64,000 nt of DNA, taken from contig ML976705.1 of assembly GCA_010015655.1 (NCBI GenBank), forward strand, positions 132,717 to 196,716. Direction: 5' to 3'. Shown here piece after piece: positions 46,168 to 58,600 of the stretch (the first letter of the stretch is position 1; every line of letters starts with the position of its first letter). The DNA comes from Bimuria novae-zelandiae CBS 107.79. Lineage: Eukaryota; Ascomycota; Dothideomycetes; Pleosporales; Didymosphaeriaceae. The translations under genes and the position numbers were made by a program. Below the pieces are notes generated by a model. It saw only the letters and a program-made list of their open reading frames with translations. It searched no databases and had not been told where the DNA came from.

Positions 46168-46327
46168 GTAACCTAACCTTAACCTAGGTATTAGGTTAAG
46201 GTTAGATTAGGATTAGGTAAGGATTATATAACTATAACTTAACTTATACCTACACTAGTGCTAAAAAGTTAGGTCAGGGTTAGGTTAGGATTGGGTTATA
46301 TTACATAAGAACCTAACCCTAACCTAA
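46168..46327. repeat. Telomere-like interstitial tract (left part)
   Basis: Clusters of CCTAACC/GGTTAGG-type units in both orientations: CTAACCTTAACCTA facing TAGGTTAAGGTTAG across a short loop, then GTCAGGGTTAGGTTAGG, then AACCTAACCCTAACCTAA at the right end. It continues after the nested insertions at 61658 with CCTAACCCTAACCTA. The sequences resemble degenerate fungal telomere repeats (TTAGGG). The tract was the target of the solo LTR at 46328. Confidence 0.6.
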
Positions 46328-47379
46328 TGTTAAGCCCTTCGGGATAGCTAGTCCTAAAGGAAACTGGGATTAGTTCTAAGGCAAGAGTAATATTAAAATA
46401 GGTAAGAGTATTAATAGCTCTCGCGCATTAATAGGATTATTAGTATTAAAAGTAATATATAATTATAAATAAATTAACTAGTGCTGGGGTATAATCTAAA
46501 TAATAGATTAATAAAACTATATTAAATATAAGTATAGAAGGACTATACTTAGTATTTCTATATATAACTAATCCTATAATATTTCATGATTCCATACTTT
46601 CCTAAACGTGGTATATGTGGGATCCCATGGTACGGTCACGTGACCCTAATGTCCCATGGTCTTGGCGTGTGGGGCATCGTGGGACATTACATAATCCTTG
46701 GTCGGACAATAATGCCACCTTTCGTTATAAGGGCCTGTTCGGTGCCGTAATCTCAACCTTGATTTTATCTTACTATACCAAAAGTAAGTAGGCTAAGATA
46801 AAATTAATATCGTGTTTAGTTTAAGCGTAATCTTAACGTTATAAATAGAAGTTTTATTTTATAAAATAGTCCTAGCTAAATTAACCCTTGCTAGTACTAA
46901 TAAGATACTTATTAATATCTATTTAGGCGCGAAATTATAATCTTAACTAAGTTTAAAGTTTTAAACTTAATTTTATATAATTTTAGCGTTTTTAACCTCC
47001 ATAATACTTAGTAAAGAGAGTCTTATAGGCCTTATAAGAGCGTTAATAATAATAACTTTAGTATTAATTAACGCCGCTAAGACAGCCCCTACCCCCCCTA
47101 TAAGGGTGAACAAGTGTAAAGATAATATATATTTAGGGGCAGCATAGCTAGCTAGGTGCCTCGCTAACAACTTGTATTTATATAAGGAGACCTAACTACG
47201 GCGAAGGGCGTTTAAATAGCTCGTTAAGCACTATAGGCCACACGTTAAAGATAGCTAAATAATTAAGGTAGAGGAAAAAGTACTTACCTTTCTATACGTT
47301 TACGCGTAGGGCGCTGGCTGGCGGGAAGCTAAGCACCGCTATAGGCACTTATTAAGCACGATTACTACGTACGTACACA

Positions 47380-48340
47380 GAAACTTAGCTTAACTTTAGC
47401 TAACACTAGTAGCAACTTTTACGAAGTCCTTATTATAGTGCTCTAGCTATACCTAGAAGTAGTATAGTTACCCTCTAGCAACGTCTTAAAAGCTATTCGC
47501 GATAACTTAAAATATATACTATTTTTTAAGGACTACGTAAGAGCTCTAAATTGTAAGGGGCTGGGTGCTCAAGGAGCCAAAGGTGCCAGAAGAATACTTA
47601 TGAATTCGATAGAGAGTCCGAAGTTAAGCTTCGGGCGTCGAACTTATATATCTGGGGTTCGCATAACCGAGGGTCAAGGATCCGAGGCAACAACTGGGCG
47701 TAGCCCATTACATAAATAAGTTAAATTTTAAAGTTTATATACTAGCTAAGGACTAAAAGCAATACTAAAACTACTATAAATACTTATTATAGAACGTGTT
47801 AGTAGCTATTAATTTTAATATAAACTTTATATACGTACTAGCTAGCTAAGAGGGTAGTGCTTATAATAATTAGGTGTTAAAGAACGCTCGCCGACGGGGA
47901 TTTATAGATTTACTAGGTAAGTATTACCTAGCTAACGCTAAGTATATAAATAGTAATATTACCCTTATGCCGTACCGCGGCGTATAGTATTACCTTTAAG
48001 AAATAGCGTAGGTGCTAGATAGATAGTCACAGATACTAGAAGAGCTATTTAACTATTATTATTTATTACTAAGAAATATTATTAAGTAGTACTTTAGCGT
48101 CTTTAAGCGTTGCTAGTAGGTTTTTAATAGGCCTTATAAGTTTAATATAAAGACTTAGGTTAAGCTTATATACGCCCTGGTAGCTATATATAACTTAATT
48201 AATAAGGAGGGTAGTATTAAGGAGAATTTTAACACGTTACTAGCGTATACGCATAACCATTATAAAAACTTCTTTTAAAAAGTTATAGTTATAGAAAACT
48301 AGTAGCTAATAGAAAACCCTAACAGGGCGTCGCTACGTAA
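47380..48340 (+). pseudogene. PIF/Harbinger transposase (DDE nuclease), RIP-mutated, interrupted by a solo LTR
   Basis: Readable as NFYEVLIIVLQLYLEVVQLP, then NLKYILFFKDYVRALN. Here the catalytic GALD appears as RALN, and the reading is broken at that codon by a 161 bp solo LTR. It resumes with QNVLVAINFNINFIYVLAS, NNQVLKNARRRGF, KYYLANAKY (canonical YLADAGY, Asp to Asn), LMPYRGV and LLRNIIKQYFSVFKRC (canonical NVVERIFGVLKRRF). The order and motifs fit the DDE_Tnp_4 nuclease, and all three acidic positions have changed in RIP fashion. The N-terminal boundary is approximate. Confidence 0.82.
47552..47712 (-). mobile_element. 161 bp solo LTR of the 3.7 kb element family
   Basis: Reverse copy of the LTRs at 17622 and 21204, with the same 161 bp length and ends TGTAAGGGGCTGGG...GCCCATTACA. 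The flanking duplication TAAAT (47547-47551 and 47713-47717) is perfect. Less mutated than either LTR of the full element. Confidence 0.92.
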
Positions 48341-48999
48341 GGTAATAGTAATAGAGATGTTAGCGTCGTATAGATAAGTAATTTAAGAAAGTGAGGTGTA
48401 GAGAAGAAGGAGCAAGCTACGTAGGTAAAAAGACTTTATAGTAACGTCGCGTTAAGAAGCTTAAAAATCTCTAGGTTAAACGCTTTAAGTAAGAGTACTT
48501 TAATTTATTACACTAAAATATTAGCTACGTAAGGTATAGTATACGTATTTTTTTAAAGTAGCATGTCTACTAGCGTAAATTTAACTTTTCTAAAATAATA
48601 AGACTAATTTATATATAATAGGTATAAATGTTGCATAGGCTATAGACAATTTAGAGTATATAACTTAAGAATAGTAACTATACTAGTAATGCACGGGCTA
48701 CTATCACGAGTTTTAGCATTTTACTAGCTCTAACCTAAAGTCTTTTATACCTTATCTTTTTTCTATAACCTACTCTTTCCCTCTTATATTAAGCTAATTA
48801 TGGCAAGTCGTAGCTGCTTATTATATAGGAACCCTAGCTACTACGCTACATATAATTTTACTTAGGCTTTTTACACTAATAAAGGCTTTAGACTAAGGTA
48901 AAGCTTAGTCTAAAAGTATAACTTAAATTTCTATATAATATGTAGTTTTAGGTAGAAGTCTAAGATACGGTAAGTTTTTAAAAAGTAATTAATTACCTC

Positions 49000-49650
49000 C
49001 TTTTATAAATTTTTAGAGATAGCTTTAACTAATTCCCCTAGTTTTACTATTATATTACTAGCTTGCTTACTTAACTTATTACTTATAATTATCTTTTTAT
49101 AAGACCTTCTTAATAATATCGCGCGCCTTTTACGCGCCTCTAGGGACGCCTTATTATTATTATTATTCTTAGTACTATTAGAGTCTTATTACTTAACTAA
49201 CATAATAATTTACTAATTAATATCCTTCGCCCTAGCGGTATTAGCTATAACGCTATTAAATAATTACTAATAAAGATTTTTGTTTTAGAGAGGTTTTATA
49301 TAGAACTTTTAAGCCTCTAGATACGCGTTAAAATACGCGTTTAGAGACTTCTTATTACTAATAATAATACTAAACTTATTTATAGCAAAGCTAAAGAGGT
49401 TATTTAACATTTACTAGATTTACTAATCTACTTTATAACTATTATGCTAATTCTTAGCCTATTAAGTAGAGATTATAACACCTAGTAGAGAGACTATAGA
49501 CACTTTCGCGATAGCTATATGCTATGTAAAAGCCTTATAACTAGTATTAGCACGCTAGCTATAGTCCTCTACCTACTTAACTAGTAACGTTAAGAGCGCC
49601 TCTACTATTTATAGTATTTAAAAATTATAATTTTAGCTACCCCTAGGCGT
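49000..49650 (-). pseudogene. Myb/SANT-like protein of the Harbinger element, RIP-mutated
   Basis: The minus-strand frame near 49450-49250 reads KKSLNAYFNAYLEA and KFYIKPL, resembling the DAYLEAHPEAKKFRTKPL stretch that ends the Myb/SANT-like DNA-binding domain of fungal Harbinger partner proteins. Such proteins help the nuclease bind TIRs and enter the nucleus. Stops are TAA/TAG; the limits are approximate. Confidence 0.55.
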
Positions 49651-49869
49651 TAGTAATAATATAAAGAATATTAAAGTCTATGTAAGTATCTACGATAAGG
49701 CTAGCGTTTAACTCTATAAAAGCTTTTATAACCTATCTTAAGAAGGTGTAGTAGTACTTACTATAGTAGTAATAAAATAAAATATATTAATAAGACAAGA
49801 TAAGATTGCGTAGTTACTAAGCTTAAATTTAGTACGTTAGAAGTAGGGGTGTAGAAGATTTAGTGTAGC

Positions 49870-50040
49870 TATCAGATGGTATGATAAGTAGATGTTGATG
49901 CAACTTGATAGTATTTATTGTTTTTTTTTGTATTCTCCACTGTGTTTAGTTAGTTTCGGATATTTTGCTAGTGTGCCAAGCCAAGTGGTTCCTGCTCGAT
50001 TATACAGATCTGACCTTACCGCAGCTTATTCTATCTAACA
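49870..50040 (-). repeat. 3' LTR of Copia-1
   Basis: 171 bp, nearly identical to 61357-61527 apart from transitions. Followed inward by the polypurine tract. Confidence 0.9.
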
Positions 50041-50249
50041 CACCCCTTTAGCTTGGAAACTCTTTAAGCTGGCACTTATGCAATTGTAAGGTCTTTAAGT
50101 TGCTTTTAAATCTCCTTAAGAGGCATAGTATTTGTTACCTCCTTAGTCTCTACATTAACTAATCCAAGTTATTAGAGAAAACCCTCCCACTTGCTCTTAG
50201 AGAGCACCTTTGTAAGGCCATTAGTAATTATGTCCGCTGACTACACATG

Positions 50250-53200
50250 CTCTATCTTAATCCTGCCCATAGATACTTCTTGTTAGATCCAGTGGTTGTG
50301 GACGTCCACATGCCGAAGTTTGGTTTAGAGGCGGGAAACCTCCTTAGTTACTAGGCGTATAGTTTATTTATTATTGCACTAAATAGTGACTATACGCGCG
50401 TCTAGTTTAATCTTAAGTTCTTAAAGTAGTCTTAAGACAAAGAGTGCTTCCTTAGCTACCTAAGAGAGAGCCAGCAGCTCGGCCTTAGTAGTTAATATTA
50501 TTATAGTGTCTTGTTTATTTACTTTCTAGGCGATAAGACCGCCAAAGAGCTTAATAGCGTAACCTTAGGAGCTCTTGCGGTCTATTATATTGTTAGTAAA
50601 TGATGCATTGCTTATAATCTAAAGTCTAGTGTTACCTCTAAGCTATAGGGCTCGCTGCTTTGTGCTTTAAAGGTATAGGAGAACTTGGTCTGCTGCGTCT
50701 TAGTACTTAGTCCCTAGGTTTGACAGAAATCGAGCTAATCGTGATGTTGCAAAGGCAATGTCTAGCCTAGTAGTAACTATAGTAAAGAGCAGCGATCCAA
50801 TCTTGCGTTAAAATTTATTAATCTTAGTTAGTGTTACTAACCCTTTCCTTAGTAGTAATTCAATCGCAGCTATTAGAGTGTTATGTTAAATATTTGTCTT
50901 GTCTACTAGTTGGCTAATCTTATCCAAATAAGAGGCCTATAATAGTTAAATCTTGCGGCTTTTTTAGTCCCGTACAACCTCTATACTAAGAAACTATTAA
51001 AGGTTGTTTCCTCTAGTAAGAGTGTACTTGTCTTATAAGCGTTTAATTACTTATTAAGCTTCTTATTCTTTATCCTTATGGTACGCGAGTATAATGTCGT
51101 CGACGTAAAAGAATATAATAACTCTATCTTTAATTAGGCAGCACGGCTCGTAAGACACTATTTAGAAGCCTAGCGCTTTAAGCGTTGTCGTGAATTCTCT
51201 TTACTAAAAGAGTAGTAAAATGCGAAGGCCGTACAGTGCTTTGTTTACTTATAATATTGTTCCAGACTTCTAATAACCCTGAGGCATTCTCATGTACACC
51301 TCTCAATCTATTATTGCGTGGATAAAAGCGTTGGTGACGTCGTACTACGTGAGCTCCATATCATAGTAAGCTGCTATTATTATCATTATTTAGAATAACC
51401 GGCTGGCAAGCGTGGCTGCGTAAGTATCTTGCGAGGTAATATTTTATTACTAATTACCTTAGACAACTAGTCGCGCCTTGCACTTTAGCAAGCGATAGTA
51501 CTTGTCAAGTTTATAGGTGTATACCTACATATAGTTAAGGATCTACTGTCCTATTAGTTTAATCTTCTTTACTAGAATTTCTATAATTTTATTTCTTAGT
51601 AGCTTACAAGGTGCACTCGCTTAGCCTCTTAAAATATCTCGCCTATTAGGTAATCCTTAAGCTTAGTTCGGCACGTTAGTAGAGGTGGAAGTTAACTTTA
51701 ATAGGGCTTTAAGCCTTTAGCAAGTATTTTTATTATTTTAGCCTTGTCTATAACTTCTCCTTTGTATTTTCTAACACGGCTAGCTTAGGTTCCCGCTATA
51801 AAAGCTGCTACCTAGGGGATAGTTATAGAGGACGCTTATTACGTTAGACTTGTTTAGTCTCTAGCTATTAACTATATAAGTAACGCGACAGGTGGCGGTG
51901 TGGTTAAAGGAGTTAAGTAGCTATCCCTAATCTTCCTTCCTTAATAGTAGCCTGGTGGATCTGCTTTATCTTGTTATTCTAACAAATCTATAGTGGCTTT
52001 ATCCTTATAAAAGGAGTCTATTTGTAGTTATTAGGTAGGAGTTAGCAACTTAATAGTTTTTACGTGCGTTACTATTTCTTAAAGCGTGCTATGCATAAGA
52101 CTATCTATAAGGTTCTTAATTTTCCCGTTAAATACTAACTCTTCGTTAAAGACAACGTCCCGGGTACTTATCACTTTGCCAAGTGACGGTATTCATATTC
52201 GGTAAATGTTTAATAATCAGTATCCAACTAGATAACCAATCCATACCTTCGAGTTAAGACGTTGTAGGCGTGATTTGTCTTAGTAAGTATTATTAGTTAT
52301 TGCAAATGCCTTGCAGCCGTACGCTTTTAAGTGTATAATATTAGGTTTTCGTAGTAACGTAACTATCCCATTGCTAAAAGCAACTCGTGTAAAGAATATC
52401 TCGTATGGTGTTTTCCAGTAATTTGCATAGTTTGGTGTTTAATTATAGAGGTATATAGCGGCTCTTGTAATCTCAGGCCACAGCTCCTAGGATAGGTTGG
52501 CATTAAGTCGCATAGCACGAGCTTTCTCCTTATTTACACCCCCTAAGCGTTCTACGCCTCTATTATGTAATTATATATCTAGTGCGGAAGGCTCCATAAT
52601 TATTCCTTAGGTTGTTAACTATTTCTTAACTTCTAGTTTAACTATAGCGATCTCGTTATCTGCTTTAATAGTTTTAACAGAGATGTTGTAGTGGTTCTTA
52701 AGGAATAAGATAAATACTAAAAGGGCATTAATAATTAACTTTACTATTTAGTAATTTATAAAGTAGAGGTCCTATTACATGCCTAAAAACTTATTAGTAA
52801 TTAGCAATTAACTCTTCTCTTTAGTAACTCCTTAGATCTCGTATGTGTGGAAGTTAATGCTAAGCCTCTCTCTAGGTCCATCTTCGTTTATTCGTGGGGC
52901 GCGGCTTATCTACCGTCTGGACTTTGCTCTCCCGCATGAGTTGCATTCTATAGTTATAATGCCTTTAACACGCACCCCTTCAGTTTGCTACACTAGGTGT
53001 TTAATAGCCGCTAGGCCTGGGTATCCTAGTCTTTTGTGCCACAGCATAGCTAAGGCCTTTTGCGGTCCTCTTTTAGTTCTTGTAGTGATCTTGTGTGTGT
53101 GATATGTGGCAGGTGGTAGCGGATTGTATTCCAGCACCCACTATCTAAACATCTTAGTTACAATTCTAATAGCTCTGTTCTTAGCTCCTTAGAGAGTGGT

Positions 53201-54720
53201 TAGGTCTATTTATATATCCTACTAGATCCCTTTGTGCCTTAATAGTTAGAATAACACTAAGTTATATAATAGGTCTAGGCAAATAGCCATATCTTGTAAG
53301 GTTAATTTTATTATTCTAGTGTTGTTCTTTAGAGTGAGGTCAATAGACCTATATCCTCTAATCCACACTTTGGAATTTCCGGCCCATATATAGTCTCTGG
53401 GCAGTGGTGGTCGGAAACTATAGATGCGATTAGAGTTGTTGGTAATATGGCAGGTTAATCCTGAGTTAAGGATAAATAACTTTTATAGTAGATAGTTAGT
53501 AGCATCTCTCCCTTTTACTGCTAAGTTAAAAGCTACTTTAGTAGCAGCAATTCTCTGGCCCTCTAGTTAATCTTTAAGGATCTTGGGCGTTAGAGTGTGC
53601 GATTGTTTTATAATTAGTATTCTTAATTAGGTCCTACTTTGTCCGCGAATTAGCCCCTAGAACGTTGCGTCTTTCTTACGCTTAAATTATATAAGCTTGC
53701 TAATAGTCTCGTTTGGTTTCTACTATTTAGGAGCCTTGTCTGGATTGACATAATAGCAGTCCCTTATACTATGGCGTTGTCTACATGCAGGGCATTTTGC
53801 TCCTCTTATAGTAGTAGGCTCTAAATCTGCAGGCTATTTAAGCGTGGTGGTTTTCCTGCCCGCTGTACGTTAATTACGAGGTCTACCCTAGTTTTGTTTT
53901 AATAACGCGCTTTTAACAGGATAGGCGTCCCTATTATTACCCTAGGTAGGTGCACCACCTTTAGCGAAAAATAATATATTATTAGACATAAATGCTTTGT
54001 GTTTCCTTAATTTAAGGGGATAATTTATTATCACGTGTTCTCGGAAGCATTATATTATCTCTTTTCGATCTATGCTGGCTACAAATCAACCATTATCTTA
54101 AAAATTCGTAGACTATATAGGAGTAACCTTATTTACGGCATCTATAAAGTCTTTTGTAATTATATTAATTTATAATAGCTTAGTAACTTAGAAGGCTTCT
54201 GCTTCCGCAGCTGCTTCGTCGTACTTAGCTAGCTAAGTATCCTATTATTAAGGGCTTCTTATTAGCTTAAGTGCCGTACAGTATCTGGTACGTGCTTGTT
54301 CTCGTTCGAGTTGGTCGCTTATGCCAATTGTCTTCTGCAGATCAGTAATCCACTATCGTAGTGGCTTGTCTGGCAGGCAACATGTGCGCAGTAGGTGCGG
54401 TAACATAGTTAATTAGATAAACGTAACAATGTGCTAAAGGCTTAATTACTCCTTCTTATATTCGTGTCGATTGCTTTTATATTACTTAAAGAGGATCTTA
54501 TAGTATTTAAGGTCTTCTTTAAAAGCCTTCTAGCCTCTAGCTAATAATTTAGTTAGTCTTATTAAGACTTTAATATTCGTGACTGGCGCGTAGTTAGTAA
54601 TAACTAGAGCCCTTATTAGTAGCGGTTTCGGGGTTAATAGCGTAGTTAAATTTAGATTAACTTTATCCTAAATGTTATGTACTACGCATCTTGCCTAGAG
54701 TTGTGTTCTCTACCCCCTGT
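50250..54720 (-). pseudogene. Copia-1 gag-pol relic, moderately RIP-mutated
   Basis: Minus-strand order: the gag zinc knuckle CPACRQRHSIRDC near 53790, all Cys/His kept; pre-integrase LGYPGLAAIKHLV near 53000 and the integrase core with HNRGVERLGGVNKEKARAMR near 52500-52570; a post-integrase motif SKVWIGYLVGY near 52220-52260; reverse transcriptase with an intact YVDD (51096-51107, FYVDDIILAYHKDKE); and an RNase H end near 50250-50330 (DVHNHWI-type). Stop codons are scattered, so the copy is inactive, but the catalytic motifs survive and mutation is lighter than in Copia-2. Confidence 0.82.
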
Positions 54721-54750
54721 AGTCTGCGGAGGTGTTTAGGTGTACTGTAG

Positions 54751-55209
54751 TGTTAAGTCCTAGAAGGATAGCTAATCCCTATAGGGGTAAGGTTGGTTCT
54801 CGGGCAGGAATACTTGGTAGGACGGGAGAAGGGTGTAGTGATAGCCTGCGCTTGTCACTGGGGCGTTAGTATCGAAGGTGTGTACAGTACAATCAAATCA
54901 ACAAAGTTGCTTACTCAGATCCAAACGATAGATTAATAAACAAGGTTAAACACGAATGCTATAAGGGTATTCGTGTCAGGTTATATACAAGAGGATTATA
55001 GGTTACCGTCCACCTATCTTTCTGCTATCCTATCTTTCTGGTAGATGGTCGTGTCATCCATGGATGGTATACCGTCCATAATCTTGGCTAGATAGTATGT
55101 CTTGGCTGGATAGTACATCACGTGATCTCGGTTGCGCAACCCCACCAAGTGTCACCCCCGCTAAGGGCCCGTTAGTCCTCCGCGTCCCATACATGTTCAG
55201 ATCCTAACA
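54751..55209 (-). repeat. 3' LTR of Gypsy-2
   Basis: 459 bp. Contains TACATCACGTGATCTCGG with the CACGTG palindrome, and the conserved CCAAACGATAGATTAATAAA region. Differs from its partner mostly by transitions. Confidence 0.93.
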
Positions 55210-55340
55210 TCACCTCCCCTCTTCCAGATAGCGTCCTCGGTATCCTCGTTCCGCGCCCCCTGGCTGCAGATACGGTCGCCGCATATAAATACTCGCGTAA
55301 GTCGCTGTTTTCGCGTTCTGGTCTTAGTGCCTTCCTAACC

Positions 55341-55649
55341 ATGCCTAAGGATCCCAAGCCCCGCAAAGCGCGCGCGCCTCGCAAAAAGACTTCGACCTAA
55401 GAGCGGCGTGATCGCATTCGTCGTGTTGAAGGGAGTAGTAAGGAGATGCCTTTCCGCTGCACCCGCTGCGAAAAGCTAAACATTCGTTGTTTCGTGGATA
55501 CTGCGTCTGGTCGTTGTGCTGGTTGTATCGCTGCAAGGAGCGAGTGTGAGCTGCTTAACGAGTTCCTATCTAGTTCTCCTTCGATCGTTCCGGGTTCCTT
55601 CTCGTGGTCTGACGATAGTATTATGCTAATATTTAGCGATAGTTGTTAA
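55341..55649 (+). pseudogene. Antisense Zn2Cys6-like protein gene of Gypsy-2
   Basis: Plus-strand frame of 103 codons, opposite to gag-pol, between the 3' LTR and the end of pol. It starts MPKDPKPRKARAPRKKTST at 55341, has one stop (TAA 55398-55400, likely ex-CAA), then RCTRCEKLNIRC, FVDTASGRCAGCIAARSEC. The six Cys (55458-55547) are spaced CX2CX6CX8CX2CX6C, exactly the Gal4-type binuclear zinc cluster, preceded by a basic stretch. It ends at TAA 55647-55649 without the helix-rich tail seen in Gypsy-0 and Gypsy-1. The same pattern in the same place in the other Gypsy copies argues for a real gene. A role in DNA or RNA binding is inference. Confidence 0.65.
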
Positions 55650-55699
55650 GGTTTGCTTCTAGTTCCTATGTGTCTTCTAAGTGTAGATATCCTTTTTAC

Positions 55700-58600
55700 T
55701 TAATTAAGTAGGTTCGTGGCTAATTCGTGTGTCGTAGTATCTTCTTAACTTCGAATTCGGTTTCTTCCTCCGGTTGGTGATAGAAGGTGGTTTTGACTAG
55801 TGTTTTAGAGTCTGCTAGTTCCAATCGATCTATGTGGAATACTGGGTGTATTTTGGCGTCTGGTGGTAATTCTAATTGGTAGTTGACCGGTAATACTTGT
55901 TTAGAAATAAAAAATGGTCTAACTTTGACATAATCTAGTTTCTTGTGCTTTTTCTTCTGGGTTTGAAGATTTTTCGTAAGCAGATATGCTTTATCCCCCT
56001 TCTTTAGCTAAGGTGCCATTTTTCTTTTTTAGTTTATATAGGAAATGCTTTGCTGCTAAGCTTTCTCGAGGTTCTCTTAGAGTTGTTGATGTATTTCTTT
56101 TATTTTTGTAGCCGTGTTGATGGCTTCTTCCGTTCTGATAGTAGTAGGAAATGTCTAATTAAAGAGATATAGATGTCTTTCGTGGTTCGCATAGAACGGT
56201 GTATGTCTAGTTGCTGCTAATATCTTGTTGTTATATGCTAATTATGCCATTAGTAATAGGGAAATCTAGTTATTCTTCTGGTTGTTGCAGTAGATGCGTA
56301 GGTACGTTTTTATTGTTTGATTCGTACGTTCTGTTTGTCCGTCCGTCTGTGGATAATAGGCTGTTGATAACTTCCGTTTCGTTCTAATAAGTACTATAAG
56401 GGTTGTCTAGTAGTTTAAAGTGAAGAGTTTGTCTCTGTCGCTAATAATTGTCTTGGGGATGCCATGATGTCGTATAAGTTAATCTAGGATAAGAAACACG
56501 AGTTCCTTAGCCGTAGTCGTCTTTTAACATAGTAATAGTTCCACGTATTTGGTGAATCTGCATATGATTACTAATATTGAGTTGTAGCTTATTCCTGTTG
56601 CTGGGTCTTTTAACTTGGGTAGTCTAATTATAAAGTCTATTACAATATCTTCCCATAGTGCTGTTGGAATCTGAATTGCCTGCATCTTACCGTACTTAAG
56701 ATAAGTAGCATGCTTATTTTGTTGGCAGTCTGCGCACTTGCGTATGTACGTTATTACTACTTCCTTAATTCCTTAGAATGTGTAATTTCGTTAGATAAGT
56801 TCTATCGTTTTCTTAATGCCTGGGTGTCCGTATACTGGGTTATTATAGTATTGTCGTATAACCTCTGTTTATTGTTCCTTGGGTACTTCTCGTGTGAGTA
56901 CAAGGAGTTAATTAAGTTCTGCTGTAGGTTCTAAAGAACTATCGGGATTTTATTTTAGTATTACGGAGTAGGTTTTAACTTTATCTCCTATAAGATTGTG
57001 TCGTCGGCTAAGTGCGTCTGCTTGTCCGTTTTCTTTACTAGGTGTATATATGATCTTAAATTTGTATTGTCTAAGCGTTTCCAACTATCTTGCCTGTCTT
57101 AGCGTAAGTTCTTTTGTAGTCGTGAAGCGTGTAAGATTCTTATAATCTGTGAAGATCTTAAGTATAGAGTAGCTAAGAGCGTAGATTCTCTAGTGCTTTA
57201 ACGTTTTGACGATTGCGTATAGTTCTTTGTCGTGTACGTCATATCGTGCTTCCGTGTCGGTGAATTTGCATAAGTAGTATGCAATAGGGTGCCATTTGCC
57301 ATCCTTCTCTTGCTTCGCGTAGGCGCCTATCGCGAGGTTACTTGCGTCTATTTCGATTCGTAGTGGTTTTCCATCCCTGAAGTGGATGAGTACTGGTGGC
57401 ATAATGCATGCGGTTTTTAAGAGTTAGAACAACATTCTATACTCTATAGTCTATGCGAATAGTGTGTCTTTTCTTATAAGGTTTATAAGTGGTATCGTGA
57501 TCTTTGCGTAATCCTTAATAAATTATTAATTAAATCTATAGAATCCTAAGAATTCTTGGATGTTTTTCGCCGTCTTTGGTATTAGCTAGTTCTTAATACA
57601 TTTAATCTTATTAGGTGCGACTTTAATTCCTTCTATGCTAATAATGTGTCCTAGGAATTTAAGTCGTGTTACGTGCCACTTACACTTCTTTAGTTTAATC
57701 CTAAGGTATGCCTTGTCTAGTACTGTTAACACTATCTGTACATGCGGAATATAATCTGAATTGTTTTTAGAGTAAACGAGTATATCGTCCATGTATGCGA
57801 TAACGAATATGTCTAGGTAGTTATAGAGTACGTGGTTAACTAGTGCTTAGAAGTTCGCCGGTGCGTTAGTAAGTCTAAAAGGCATAACTATATATTTAAA
57901 TAGTTTGTAGCGTAACCTAAACGCTGTCTTCTACTCGTCACCTTCCTTAATTTGTATAAGGTGGTATCTATCTCGTAAGTCTATTAGTGTAAAACGTTTG
58001 GCTCTTAAGAGTCGGTCTCTTAATTCTAAGATATTTAGTAGTAGGTATTAATTTTTAATCGTCATGTTGTTAATCTTTTAATAGTTAACATATGGTCGTG
58101 GTGTGCCGTCTTTCTTTATAACAAACATAAAAGGGCTGGCTGCTAGTAACTTCGATAGTCGTATGTATCCTTTCGCGAGATTTGTCTCGATGAATTCCTT
58201 TTCTTGCTGGAGTTCTTTTCCAGTCTTGCCATATAGTAGTCTAAAGGGTGGCGTTTTCCCTTCTACTAGGTCTATCGCTAGATCCCAGGGCTAATGTTCT
58301 AGAAGGTTTGCTTTTCCCTCTCTCTCGGTGAACATATGATTCCATGCTCGATAGCACTCCGGAATTTCATGGTTTGTGCTTTCCTCCATCTTCTTGCGCT
58401 CTGTGACCTGGTGGTTCCTGCCAGCGTCTGCCAAGGGTTTCTTCCGTTTTTCGACTGTCCGTCGCAAGACTATAGTATTAATAGCTCTCTTATCTACCAT
58501 CATGCTCTATTAATGCGTAGGCTTTGCTTATAATGCATAGTTGCAGCGCTTAAAGGATAGCTTTTTATTCTCTTAATTAATCGTAGGATTGTGCTTCCTT

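Noticed and set aside
52845..53102. Plus-strand 85-codon frame in Copia-1
   Set aside because: Opposite to the pre-integrase region on the minus strand.
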